25,652 nt of DNA from Batkoa obscura (Eukaryota > Entomophthoromycota > Entomophthoromycetes > Entomophthorales > Batkoaceae). The position numbers and the translations under genes were made by a program. How positions within the stretch are numbered: the stretch's first letter is position 1; every line of letters begins with the position of its first letter. Location of the stretch: NCBI GenBank assembly GCA_030770535.1, contig JASVEC010000250.1, forward strand, positions 1 through 25,652. Direction: 5' to 3'. Positions 1-10,005 of this stretch are shown here, one piece after another. Below the pieces are notes generated by a model that saw only the letters and a list, made by a program, of their open reading frames with translations, had not been told where the DNA came from and did no database searches.

Positions 1-578
1 ATATATTAATTAGTATATTTGGATAGAATAGTAAAATATATAAAAATAATAAAACTTTGTATTTTTTAATTTAATTTTACACTAATATTAATTAAGGATT
101 AAATATTAAGTACAATATATTTTGAAAAACGTTTTAATTTTATATCAGAAATTAACTATAAAAATAACTAATAGTAAAAGCTTTATTTAAAACAAATGAT
201 TATTTATACAAAATTAATTTAGTGACTAATTTATCTCTTTTTGAAATGAATATATTTAAAATTTCAGACATATAAACACTTAGTAACAACTTTATTGTAT
301 TAAACATTTTAATTTAAAACTTGACTTAATAGATCAAAGTTAATAAACATATTTAAATTTATAATAGATAAACGCTTTAAGGTTTAAGGAGATTAGTAGA
401 ATCAATATAAAAAGTCAAAATTTTAAATCAAAATTTTCAAGCACTCAGCTAAATCTTTCTGTAATAATGTGCATAAAAATCAAAGTGCTAAACTTTATTA
501 TATTAATCAAATGAAATTATAGTTTAAACAATCTAAGCATGTTTTTAATAATATAGCTGCAATAATCGATGTTTCAAT
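1..578. other. AT-rich non-coding stretch at left edge
   Basis: I see no open reading frame, tRNA or clear repeat here. It is very AT-rich and is the 3' flank of the cytidylyltransferase gene on the minus strand, so it should hold that gene's 3' UTR and polyadenylation signals. I cannot place those signals. Confidence 0.5.
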
Positions 579-1633
<1,055 letters not shown>

Positions 1634-2013
1634 TTTAACACTTTGTTTTTCTAAGAAAAGTGGCTTTCAAGAATTAAATTTCTGTTAGTTTAACCTTTTC
1701 GTCTTTAAACAGTTAGCAAACATGGAAGCTTTTATTGGCTAGTATTTAATATGGGAATTTCACGGCAAAATTTATTTCAAAAAAACTATGCCTTTTTTAG
1801 CCATGACAAAATTTAAAGTCAAATCTATTCTTTGATGTTATTATCAGCTTCTCTCCTTATGTTATGTCATAATTATTCAATTAGCTAGTATGTAATTTAA
1901 AGCTATAACATAAATATTATATAAGCTTAAACTTGGTTCTAATCACTATTTTATGGTTAAAATGCTTGAAACGAAGTTTTAATTAAAAATGATGATGAAT
2001 ATCAAGACTTTAA
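1634..2013. other. Intergenic, upstream of cytidylyltransferase
   Basis: This 380-bp AT-rich gap holds the presumed promoter of the minus-strand cytidylyltransferase gene. I see no tRNA, repeat or convincing coding frame. Confidence 0.5.
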
Positions 2014-2277
2014 TTAAAGATAGCTTGAATTCATAGTTTCGAGAAATTTTGCATTATTGAGTTGGTTTATGCGTAAATCTAATCCTACATAGTGTTTATC
2101 CGCACGATTCTCCGTAAAATCTCCACCATCTAATTGCAGATTGGTTGCCCTAATTCCCGTGTAATCATAAATATTTATCAAAGTAAATTGTCCAAATTTA
2201 CTGTAAGAGTATTTTCCCATGTATTTCTTATCTTCGTTTTTTATTTTCGTATCCTGATATAAATTTTCAGCATCCAA
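2014..2277 (-). CDS. Unrecognised small ORF, possibly a last exon or gene remnant
   Basis: The open frame carries about 87 residues and ends at a stop at 2014-2016. It has no ATG at its left boundary: the first codon of the stretch is TTG, and open frame continues 7 codons further upstream to a stop. The only early ATG is inside, before GKYSYSKFGQF. Composition looks protein-like (varied residues, YDYTGIRATNLQLDGGDF, then LDLRINQL) rather than AT-rich noise. I recognise no domain, signal peptide or membrane segment. It could be the final exon of a gene whose upstream exons lie in 2278-2600, a short gene starting at the inner ATG, or a remnant. It sits between the 3' end of PER1 and the 5' end of the cytidylyltransferase, all on the minus strand. 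Confidence 0.35.
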   Translation of the reverse strand: MDAENLYQDTKIKNEDKKYMGKYSYSKFGQFTLINIYDYTGIRATNLQLDGGDFTENRADKHYVGLDLRINQLNNAKFLETMNSSYL

Positions 2278-2637
2278 ATATACGCTACACTTATATATTC
2301 ACTTTGCCATAATAGTGAAACATTAGCTACTTGGTTTATATATGTTTAACCAGTCGATTAAAAGTAACAAACAGCTTTACATTCTAAAATATTGTTCAAT
2401 TTGGTATATTATATCTACCAATTAAAGTTAAAAATCTCAATATTAAACAGTGTTACAAAAAGTTGTAAGTGGCAGTGAGTCATTTTAGATCTGGAAAAAT
2501 AAAGTAATAAGTTAATGAGTATTCGAGTAGAAATATACTTTAAAGTCATAGTTGCTATAGTCAAAAAAGTAATAATACAAATTTATTATATTAATTATTG
2601 AAATGATACTCAATTACAAAAAAAACTTTTACTCTAA
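2278..2637. other. Intergenic between PER1 and the small ORF
   Basis: This AT-rich gap should contain the PER1 3' UTR. A minus-strand ATG (MTHCHLQLF) near 2480, followed by a GTAACA donor-like site, could be an upstream exon of the ORF at 2014-2277, but nothing confirms it. Confidence 0.35.
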
Positions 2638-3621
2638 TTAAATTTCTTTGGCAGATATTCTGTTATCTAACAAGTTAAGGTGTAGATACTTGATATCATT
2701 AACAAAAAAGTCATACCAACGTGGTATAAGGAAAATAGTAGAGAAATGCCAAATAGAATGGGCATCAAATAAACCAAATACAGCTGGGAAGTCAAACAAT
2801 TCCATGCTCATAGCTAAAGAAATAAGGAAACAAACAATAGAAGGAGCCCAACGGTTAGGGTGCTTAGGCTGATGAAAAAGCTGATTAAAGGTAGACCAAA
2901 AAAACCATAAAAGGTTATTAATACCTCCGGTAACTATATTTGCTAACATATTATAATCATAATCAAATTTACCACTTAAATAAGCTACATGTCTTGCATA
3001 AATAACTAAACAAACTAGACTCCAAGTAATAAAATATTTCGGATGGGATACATAATTGACCCTAAAGACTCTCATTGAAGTCATGTAAAGAGTATAGATG
3101 ATTGACAAATAAGCAGAAAAATAATCCATTTTTTCAGTAAATATTTTATCTCTAGCATGAAATATAGTTGACCAAACCCAAGTATTCAGGGATATACATG
3201 CGTATATCATATATATGATTTTATATGGCGAAAAAAAACTGATTTCATTTTTTAATCTCATTAAACCTTTGAAATGCTGATAACCATTTAAAATGGAAAA
3301 AACGAAACTAGCTATCTCTTGAATACCAAACACTCTATAAAACGGCCATTTGCCATAAAATTGTTCAACTTGATCATTTTGTAGCATTATACTGTAACTT
3401 TTTTGCATGCACTGGTATTTACATTCATCTTCGCAATTCCAAAATGTTAACTGAAGCTGTAACGGAAGGGGGGTTTTGCTATTTCCGTTTGAATCGCATT
3501 CATCTACTTTACATTTGGTTAGACAATTGATAAACTTTGGCTGGTTATCACCTCTGCTTGCTAAATAAATTGATACTAATAGTGAAGAAAATAGCAAATT
3601 TATAAATTTAGTTGGTAGCAT
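2638..3621 (-). CDS. PER1: PER1/PGAP3-like GPI-anchor lipid remodelling protein
   Basis: Per1/PGAP3 proteins act in the ER or Golgi, where they deacylate the sn-2 position of GPI-anchor lipids so that the lipid can be remodelled. I start at the ATG at 3621 because it opens directly into a signal peptide (MLPTKFINLLFSSLLVSIYLA) followed by the family's SRGD; an in-frame ATG at 3684 would add 21 residues ahead of it. The product is 327 residues, close to the family's usual size. The luminal part is Cys-rich (CLTKCKVDEC, then WNCEDECKYQCM). Next come KWPFYRVFGIQEIAS and about seven hydrophobic segments. The CREST-superfamily residues are present: S and H in WSTIFHARD, and D and two H in DAHSIWH near the C-terminus. 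It has no introns and runs divergently from the phospholipase D gene. Confidence 0.93.
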   Translation of the reverse strand: MLPTKFINLLFSSLLVSIYLASRGDNQPKFINCLTKCKVDECDSNGNSKTPLPLQLQLTFWNCEDECKYQCMQKSYSIMLQNDQVEQFYGKWPFYRVFGIQEIASFVFSILNGYQHFKGLMRLKNEISFFSPYKIIYMIYACISLNTWVWSTIFHARDKIFTEKMDYFSAYLSIIYTLYMTSMRVFRVNYVSHPKYFITWSLVCLVIYARHVAYLSGKFDYDYNMLANIVTGGINNLLWFFWSTFNQLFHQPKHPNRWAPSIVCFLISLAMSMELFDFPAVFGLFDAHSIWHFSTIFLIPRWYDFFVNDIKYLHLNLLDNRISAKEI

Positions 3622-4015
3622 TTTAAAAAAATAGAACCTCAAAACAAATACTTTGTGAAGCTCATTTTCCAATAATGATGTCAACTTAATTCTGCAAAAT
3701 ATTTATGATGCTAATAAGTTTAACAAAATATTAATATCTAAATTTACGCGTGAGAAAAATACATCACAAAGGTAAATTTTAATGTCAAACTTTTAAATAT
3801 TGACTAACACATGGTAGGTATCGTTTCGGTTATAGCAGTTGACACCAAAAATTATCCATGTGGGACATTTGTAGATGATAAAGTTTCATTTGAGCCATTA
3901 AATGAAAAAATAACCTTAATTTAACTAAAACACTTGAAAATTTAGCATAAAAAGAAATTACAATAAAACACTTATATAAGAGAATTCTGAGCCCTTTTTA
4001 ATTAAATTTGTTAAA
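3622..4015. promoter_or_regulatory. Shared divergent promoter region of PER1 and phospholipase D
   Basis: This 394-bp AT-rich region separates two divergent starts. A TATA-like CTTATATAAG lies at 3971-3980, about 36 bp upstream of the phospholipase D ATG at 4016. No clear TATA box is seen on the PER1 side. Role is inferred from position and motif only. Confidence 0.45.
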
Positions 4016-7000
4016 ATGTCAACCGCAAATGAAGTTAATAGTCCTTCTTTATCTAGGGTACTTTATGATGATATGATAAAACCAGACAACGATAGTAACC
4101 AATCAACCATTATTACACCGGATATAGTCATTGAAGGCGAAACAGCGGATACAAATAGTGAAAATGCATGTTTAAAGAAGCATGAATATATTCAAGATTT
4201 AATAGAGCAGCTAAGCGAAAGTGGGGAAGTAATTGAAAATAATGACAGTGATAAAATATCCTCATTATCGCCTGAAATATTAGCCTCAGAAGAATTATTA
4301 ACAACGATGATAGAAAATGTTCAATCAAGATTAAGTGGACTGGGAAAAGCTAAGAAGAAGGAATTAAGGCTTAATTTACAGACATTAAAATCGGCCCTAG
4401 TTGCAGAAAGATCACAATTAAGAGCAGCGCGACTGGATCCATTAAGATATGAAGATTGTGATGAAGATATAGAGCAAAAAGCGGAAATACAAGTATATAG
4501 CCCTAGCCCACAAACCATCAAAGAGCTCTTAAGCAGTGATTCAAAATTGGAATACGAAGAGTCTAATAGTTCAAACTTCTTGAGTTTAATAAAAGAATTG
4601 CCTAGAGCCTCTTCTCCAACTTCTACGTGTGGGGCGACTATTGGAGAAGATATAAATAGTATAGTAAGTCCTATACCTAACCCAAATAGTTTAGTAGATG
4701 GAGATGGAGGCCTTAGAGAAAGAATGGCTCGACAGTTATCTTTAGATGATGGCACAAAAATTGGTCCAATTACTGGGTCAGGAGATTACCAGAATGAAAT
4801 CTTAAGAGAAGTTGAAAGTATCGAAAAAGAAGCAATAAAAATAGGAATGACCAATCTATTAAGTGATAAAAAATTTGTTGCTTTTGCTTACTGTTCATGG
4901 TGTTTTAAACAGACCGTGCATGGTAGAGTACAGCGTAATTTATTAAGAAGATCAAGGTATAAATGTACTGAATGTACTCAAGTTACTCTAAAATGTCGTA
5001 CATCTTGTGGAGCTATGTCAAGGGGTCATCAAGATTATGATGAGGAATTATGGTAACTATTTAGTAATTTTTCAAATAAAAACTTATATTTTTTAGTGCA
5101 CGTTGCGATGGTACCATTAGTGAATGGGGAGAAGAAAGGCCGTGTAAAATGGGATATTGTTCATCTTGTTTTCATTACTCGTCTCATTATTTAATGCATA
5201 GAGGGTATGTATTGCATGATACCTATCGTTGTAGTTATTGTAAGTCGTCAACTTTTTTATGTGCTACATGTCACACAGATTTCGGGGCATTTGAAAGTAA
5301 CATGGTGGTAATATCAGAGCTTTTGCATTATACTTGTGCTAAATGCGGCGATCAAATACTAAGTTGGGAAGATCCCACTCCTTGTGGTCGTAAAAGTAGT
5401 GGCAGCGTTGAATCAATGTCAAGCTCCCACAGGAAACAACTGCTTAGATATCAACATCCTTTTGAATCATTTGCTGAGGTTAGATCACATATCGCTTGTG
5501 AGGCATTAGTTGATGGCAAAGACTTTTTTGATAAAAGTTTTTCTTTAATAAACGATGCTACAGATTCTATATTTATGAGCTGTTGGTGGCTTAGCCCTTT
5601 TATCCATTTAAAGAGAGACTCATTGCCACTTAAAGATGAAGATAGACTATGTAACCTATTATGGAAAAAAGCAGACGAGGGAATACAAATATATGTTATT
5701 ATATGGAATAATTCTCTTTTTTTAAGTTTATGTTCGGAAGAAGCTAAAGAAATCCTTGAAGCAGACCATCCAAACATACATATTATGAGGGACCCAGCTT
5801 TTAGTTTACCAAACTTTTTATGGTCTCATCACCAAAAATTTACATGCGTTGATTTTACTAAAGCAATTGTAGGGGGCTTAGATTATGCAGTTGGTAGGTA
5901 TGACACTTTTAATCATGAATTAACAGATCTAGGTGTACCACCTTCTTTAAAGCCGAAGACTCCTCCACCTACTTCTCCTTCTTATAGATTTACTGGACCT
6001 GGACTTGGAAATATATCACCGTTGAATGGATCTCCCAATTTTTCACCTAACTCAAATATGACAAGTCCAGGGTCCTTTTTACTTCCAACAGCAGCTTTAG
6101 ATCTTGATGATTCAAATGAGAATACAGAATCGAAGCCGAAAATTAAATATAAAGTAAACCAAAAGCTAGAAAATTTAAGAGGGATGGCAGAAACTTTAAC
6201 TTATTTAGAGCTTAAGAAAAACAATTCAAAATTTGAGCCCAATTATGTTTGGCTTGGACTAGATTACTACCAACCACAGGATTCTAGACCAGAAAGTTAC
6301 AGTGAACCAACAAAGGATATAGTACATAGGTTTTCTAGATGTAGAATGCCATGGCATGATGTCTCAGTAGCTATTGAGGGCTTAGCTGCTTATGATGTTG
6401 CAGTTAATTTTATAGAAAGATGGAATCATCATAGAAAAAGTCATACTTTTGAGCATTTACCTAAGATCGGACTCCCAAAAGCCCCTGCTCTTCCCCCTTC
6501 AGGTATTGCTGGTAGAGGAAGGTTTACATGCGAGGTTCAGATTATTAGATCATTAGGAGATTGGTCTGGATTACAAGGAAGAACTACTGAAGCATCTGTC
6601 TATGGTGCCTATATGGCAGCCATTTCTAAAGCTCAACACTATATCTATATAGAAAACCAATATATAGTATCATCAACAGCAGGTGGTGGGGTAGAGAATC
6701 GAATTATTGTAGCTATTTTAGATAGGATCAAAGATGCCATAAAAAACAAAAGAAAGTTTAGAGTGTTTATTATGTTCCCTATTCCAGAAGAAACTGGAAA
6801 ACCTGCTAACCATATGTTACAGCTATCATATCAAACACTCTTCCGTGGCGGACTATCTTTGCTTGATCAATTTAAACTAGAATTCCCCGATTTAGACGCA
6901 TTTGATTATGTAGGATTTTACTTTTTAAGAACCTATGGTATCCTTCCTTCTGGTAAAGAAATGTCTAGTAATGATAACACTCAAGGAGATGAGGAATTTG

Positions 7001-7593
7001 AATGGAAATGTGTGACTGATATGGTGTTTGTACATAGTAAAATAATGTTAGTAGATGATGAGATTGCAATCATTGCTTCAAACAATCTTAATGATAGATC
7101 AATGCTTGGAAATCGAGATTCAGAATTAGGAGCTGTTGTTTTAGACACAAAAAGGGTTTCTATGAATATGGACAACAAAAAGTTTACTGGAAGGAGATTT
7201 GCTCATGATTTACGAGTCAAGCTTTGGAGAGAACATTTAGGACTTTTGAACAAGGTGTATGATCAACACCCTTGGGTCCAACAACTATCACAAGATCCCA
7301 TATGTGATGCTACCTATCATGGTATCTTCAGGAAAGTCGCCAAACTTAATACTGGGATATTTAAGCAAGTTTTCCCTCATATACCTTCTAATTCATTTAA
7401 TACTTTTCAAGAATGGGAGGAATTTAATCTTCAGGTAAAAAATGGAAAGATTAAATCTCCAAAGAATGAACTATTATATAAACTTAATGATTTGAGAGGT
7501 ACTTTATGCTTCCATCCCACTAGGTTTTGTCATTCCGATTCTCTTGATTGGTCAATCCTTGAAGACATTATGGGTAACGAGTTAGTCTCATAA
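4016..7593 (+). CDS. PLD1: Phospholipase D with Cys-rich zinc-binding N-terminus, 2 exons
   Basis: This phosphodiesterase cleaves phosphatidylcholine to phosphatidic acid and choline. Exon 1 is 4016-5052 and exon 2 is 5097-7593; the 44-nt intron (GTAACT...TTTTAG) splits one Cys codon, giving 1177 residues. Residues 1-285 are acidic and mostly disordered. Residues about 293-465 are Cys-rich, with many CxxC pairs (CSWC, CTEC, CARC, CSSC, CSYC, CATC, CAKC), which suggests several zinc-binding knuckles. The catalytic region has both HKD motifs: H591-x-K593-x4-D598 with GGLDYAVGRYD after it, and H992-x-K994-x4-D999. It also has RMPWHD (762-767) and IYIENQY (862-868), typical of eukaryotic PLD1/PLD2/Spo14. 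A Ser/Pro/Asn-rich insert lies soon after the first HKD. I see no PX or PH domain, which Spo14 and animal PLD1 carry. The enzyme class is secure; the role of the Cys-rich part is unknown and may be lipid or membrane binding. Confidence 0.95.
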
Positions 7594-7852
7594 TCTATAT
7601 CAAGTATAATTTATTGATTCTATTTATATCTAATATAATCCTATTTGTAAATTTTAACCAAGTCATTCAACTACATATATAAGCTTTTCGATTTTATAAT
7701 AAATATCCAAAATAGATATAGGTTTTAAATAATAACTAAGTTTAGTAATTTCAAACTTAATTTGTATAATACTTGGTACATATATTTCAATATTAGCATT
7801 AGAGCATTTAGCTATATAGCATACAAATTTTCCTTGACAAAATAAAATATCC

Positions 7853-7857
7853 AAAAA
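7853..7857 (-). terminator. RNA polymerase III T5 terminator of tRNA-Arg
   Basis: On the minus strand, five T residues follow the tRNA 3' end after a single C, the usual signal that ends polymerase III transcription. Confidence 0.8.
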
Positions 7858-7858
7858 G

Positions 7859-7931
7859 TACCCCAGGCAGGACTCGAACCTGCAACCTCCGCTTTAGGAG
7901 AGCGACGTCTTATCCATTAGACTACAAGGGC
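7859..7931 (-). tRNA. tRNA-Arg, anticodon CCU
   Basis: The minus strand folds into a cloverleaf of 73 nt without an intron. The D arm is GTCTAATGGATAAGAC. The anticodon arm has the loop CTCCTAA, which gives anticodon CCU reading AGG. The T arm is GCAGG-TTCGAGT-CCTGC, and A73 is the discriminator. The sequence resembles known eukaryotic tRNA-Arg(CCU). The acceptor stem is imperfect: GCCCTTG against CTGGGGT has two G-U pairs and one U-U mismatch. The A and B box promoters of RNA polymerase III are inside the gene, and a T5 terminator follows at once. Confidence 0.93.
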
Positions 7932-8214
7932 TCACACTACGGTTACTTTAGTTTATTGATTTTATATAAACTTGTTCAAAAGATACGTGACATTTTTTGG
8001 GTCCGCTTTTATCCTTGGCCCAATTAGTAAGAATAAGAATTGGATCAGTAAATTGAAAAGTGAGTAGAATTTAGTTTTTCTCGACCGAAACTTACAGGTT
8101 TGGGAGCTTCTAGATAATTTGATAAAAGGAGAATAAATCAATTTATGTACATAAAAGGAAACAATGAACAAAAAATTCCTTTTTATCATCTAAAATATTT
8201 TTTAGTTTATTATA

Positions 8215-9693
8215 ATGCTAGTTAAGGAAAAAGAAGAGGGAGGATGGGAAACTGTGAAAGGACCAGCTGTCAAAGTTGTAGACAAGGCTGTGACTGAAGA
8301 AGTAGAAAATAAGGAAAAGACAAGTGAGTATGAAGATAGTGAGAGTGAAGAGGAATACATTAAGTTTACCCCAAACCCAATCAAAATCAACTGCCCATTT
8401 GACAACTGCAATAAAAAAGTGTATGAAATAAGTGGGATTAGCAATCATGTTAAAAAAGAGCATGGGTACTTTTTCAAGAATTTAATTTATTGTCGTACCT
8501 TTTTAGACGAATACTTACAGTACTGGGCAGAAAACCAGAGTATTTTAAATGATGATAAGCATCTCCCTCCAATTAAAGATAATCAAGGTATTTTGTTTTA
8601 GTTTATAAGTATTTTTCTAACATTTTATAGAGGGGTTTACTTATAAGATTATTGATAGCCATCGATTTCATAAGGATGGGAAAATTCGTACCAAATTACA
8701 ACAAGAAAAATTAAACTCAGTGTTACAAGAACAAGAAAACGAACGCAAAACTGAAGCAAATGAACCAAGACAGTGTCTCTTTTGCTCTCTAATATTTGAT
8801 AATCGCTCCAGCCTCTTTCAGCACATGTACCAAGAGCATGGATTTAATATAGGATTGCCAGATAATTTAGTATATGTTGAAGAGTTCCTTTCGATTTTAG
8901 AAGACAAATTAAAAAGAAATGTGTGCATTTATTGCGAAAGAACGTTTACGAGTGCTATAGTATTGAGAAAGCATATGAGGAAGAAGAAGCACTTTAAAAT
9001 TCATAGCAGAAATCATGGATATGATCCATACTATATTGTTAATTATGCGGAACCTGGCAAAGACTGGAAGCAGTTAGAAAAGGAGGAGAATGACGATGTA
9101 TTAGATGACCAAGGAGACTCAGCCTGGATGCAATGGGATGAAATTGAAAAGGAGCAAACACATTCTCTTTTTGATAACCAAAGTTTTGATACAACTACTG
9201 GGTGCCTTAATCATATGAAAAAGAGATTCCGGTTTGATCTAGTTAAAATTCAAAAAGATCTCAGTAAGTTTGCACTTGTAGTTTATAGCTTGTTTATCGT
9301 TAAATTATTATTTTAGGTCTTGATTTTTATCAAATGGTTCAATTAATTAATTGTATAAGATTTCATAAATTGCAAAACAAATGTTTCTTGTGTTCAAGTC
9401 ATTATGAATCTCCAGATAACCTTGAATCTCATTATCTAAATTCCAACTGCCTAGGATCCGAAATACCTAAAACAGCCAAATTTTTTAAAGATCCAAATTA
9501 TTTACTACCAATTTTAGAAAACGATGCACTTATTATGTTTGTAGATACTTTATTTGAGGAAGAAGGGACGACAAATGCTGCTACTAAGGAGGAGGGAAAG
9601 AAAGGGGACAAAGTCGATGACACTGTAACTTTAGATCCTTCTCAGAAAGATATGCTTGAAAAAATAGCACAGTTAAATATTGACCAAAATTAA
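8215..9693 (+). CDS. ZNF277: ZNF277-like C2H2 zinc-finger protein, 3 exons
   Basis: Exons are 8215-8587, 8631-9263 and 9317-9693; the introns are 43 and 53 nt. The join gives 460 residues, close to human ZNF277 (about 450). The N-terminal 50 residues are acidic. C2H2-type fingers follow: CPFDNC...HVKKEH, CLFCSLIF...HMYQEH and CIYCERTF...HMRKKKH. Family landmarks are then seen: YYIVNYAEPGKDW, an acidic DDQGDSAWMQWDE stretch, HMKKRFRFDLVKIQ, LDFYQMVQLINCIR across the second junction, and a last finger CFLC...HYLNSNC. Animal ZNF277 has been reported to bind the ribosomal protein uS5 and chromatin regulators; the fungal role is not known. It is convergent with the APC7-like gene, with 312 bp between the stops. 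Homology is clear from the order of these motifs. Confidence 0.9.
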
Positions 9694-10005
9694 CTTTCTG
9701 ATTTTTAAAAAAAATAGATCTTTGTCATCTTTGACACACTAAATAAACTAATTTTTTAAATTATAGCTCATTTTTATCTTGTGAAAGTTGGCTGAATTGC
9801 TCTTTAAGAGATAGTTTTAGTATTATTAATTCAAATCAATCATTCAATTTATTTAATATATTTAAAAACAATTTAAAATATACGATATAAGAAAATATCA
9901 ATATTTAAGTAATTTCATTTTAATATCATCAAAATGTATAAATAATGACCAAATGTTGTAAAAAGTATAACAAGAATCAAAAGTGGTTAAGGATATAAGA
10001 TGCAA
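9694..10005. other. Convergent intergenic spacer
   Basis: Both flanking genes end into this 312-bp AT-rich spacer, so it should contain two 3' UTRs. I see no other gene. Confidence 0.5.

Noticed and set aside
7962-8189. Minus-strand frame of 75 codons between tRNA-Arg and ZNF277
   Set aside because: It is Phe/Leu/Ile-rich with no domain, lies in a promoter-like spacer and resembles chance AT-rich coding.
8202-8463. Two minus-strand frames opposite ZNF277 exon 1 with hydrophobic content
   Set aside because: They lie fully opposite an exon with clear zinc-finger homology and read as Ser/Phe/Leu-rich complement of a Lys/Glu-rich sequence.
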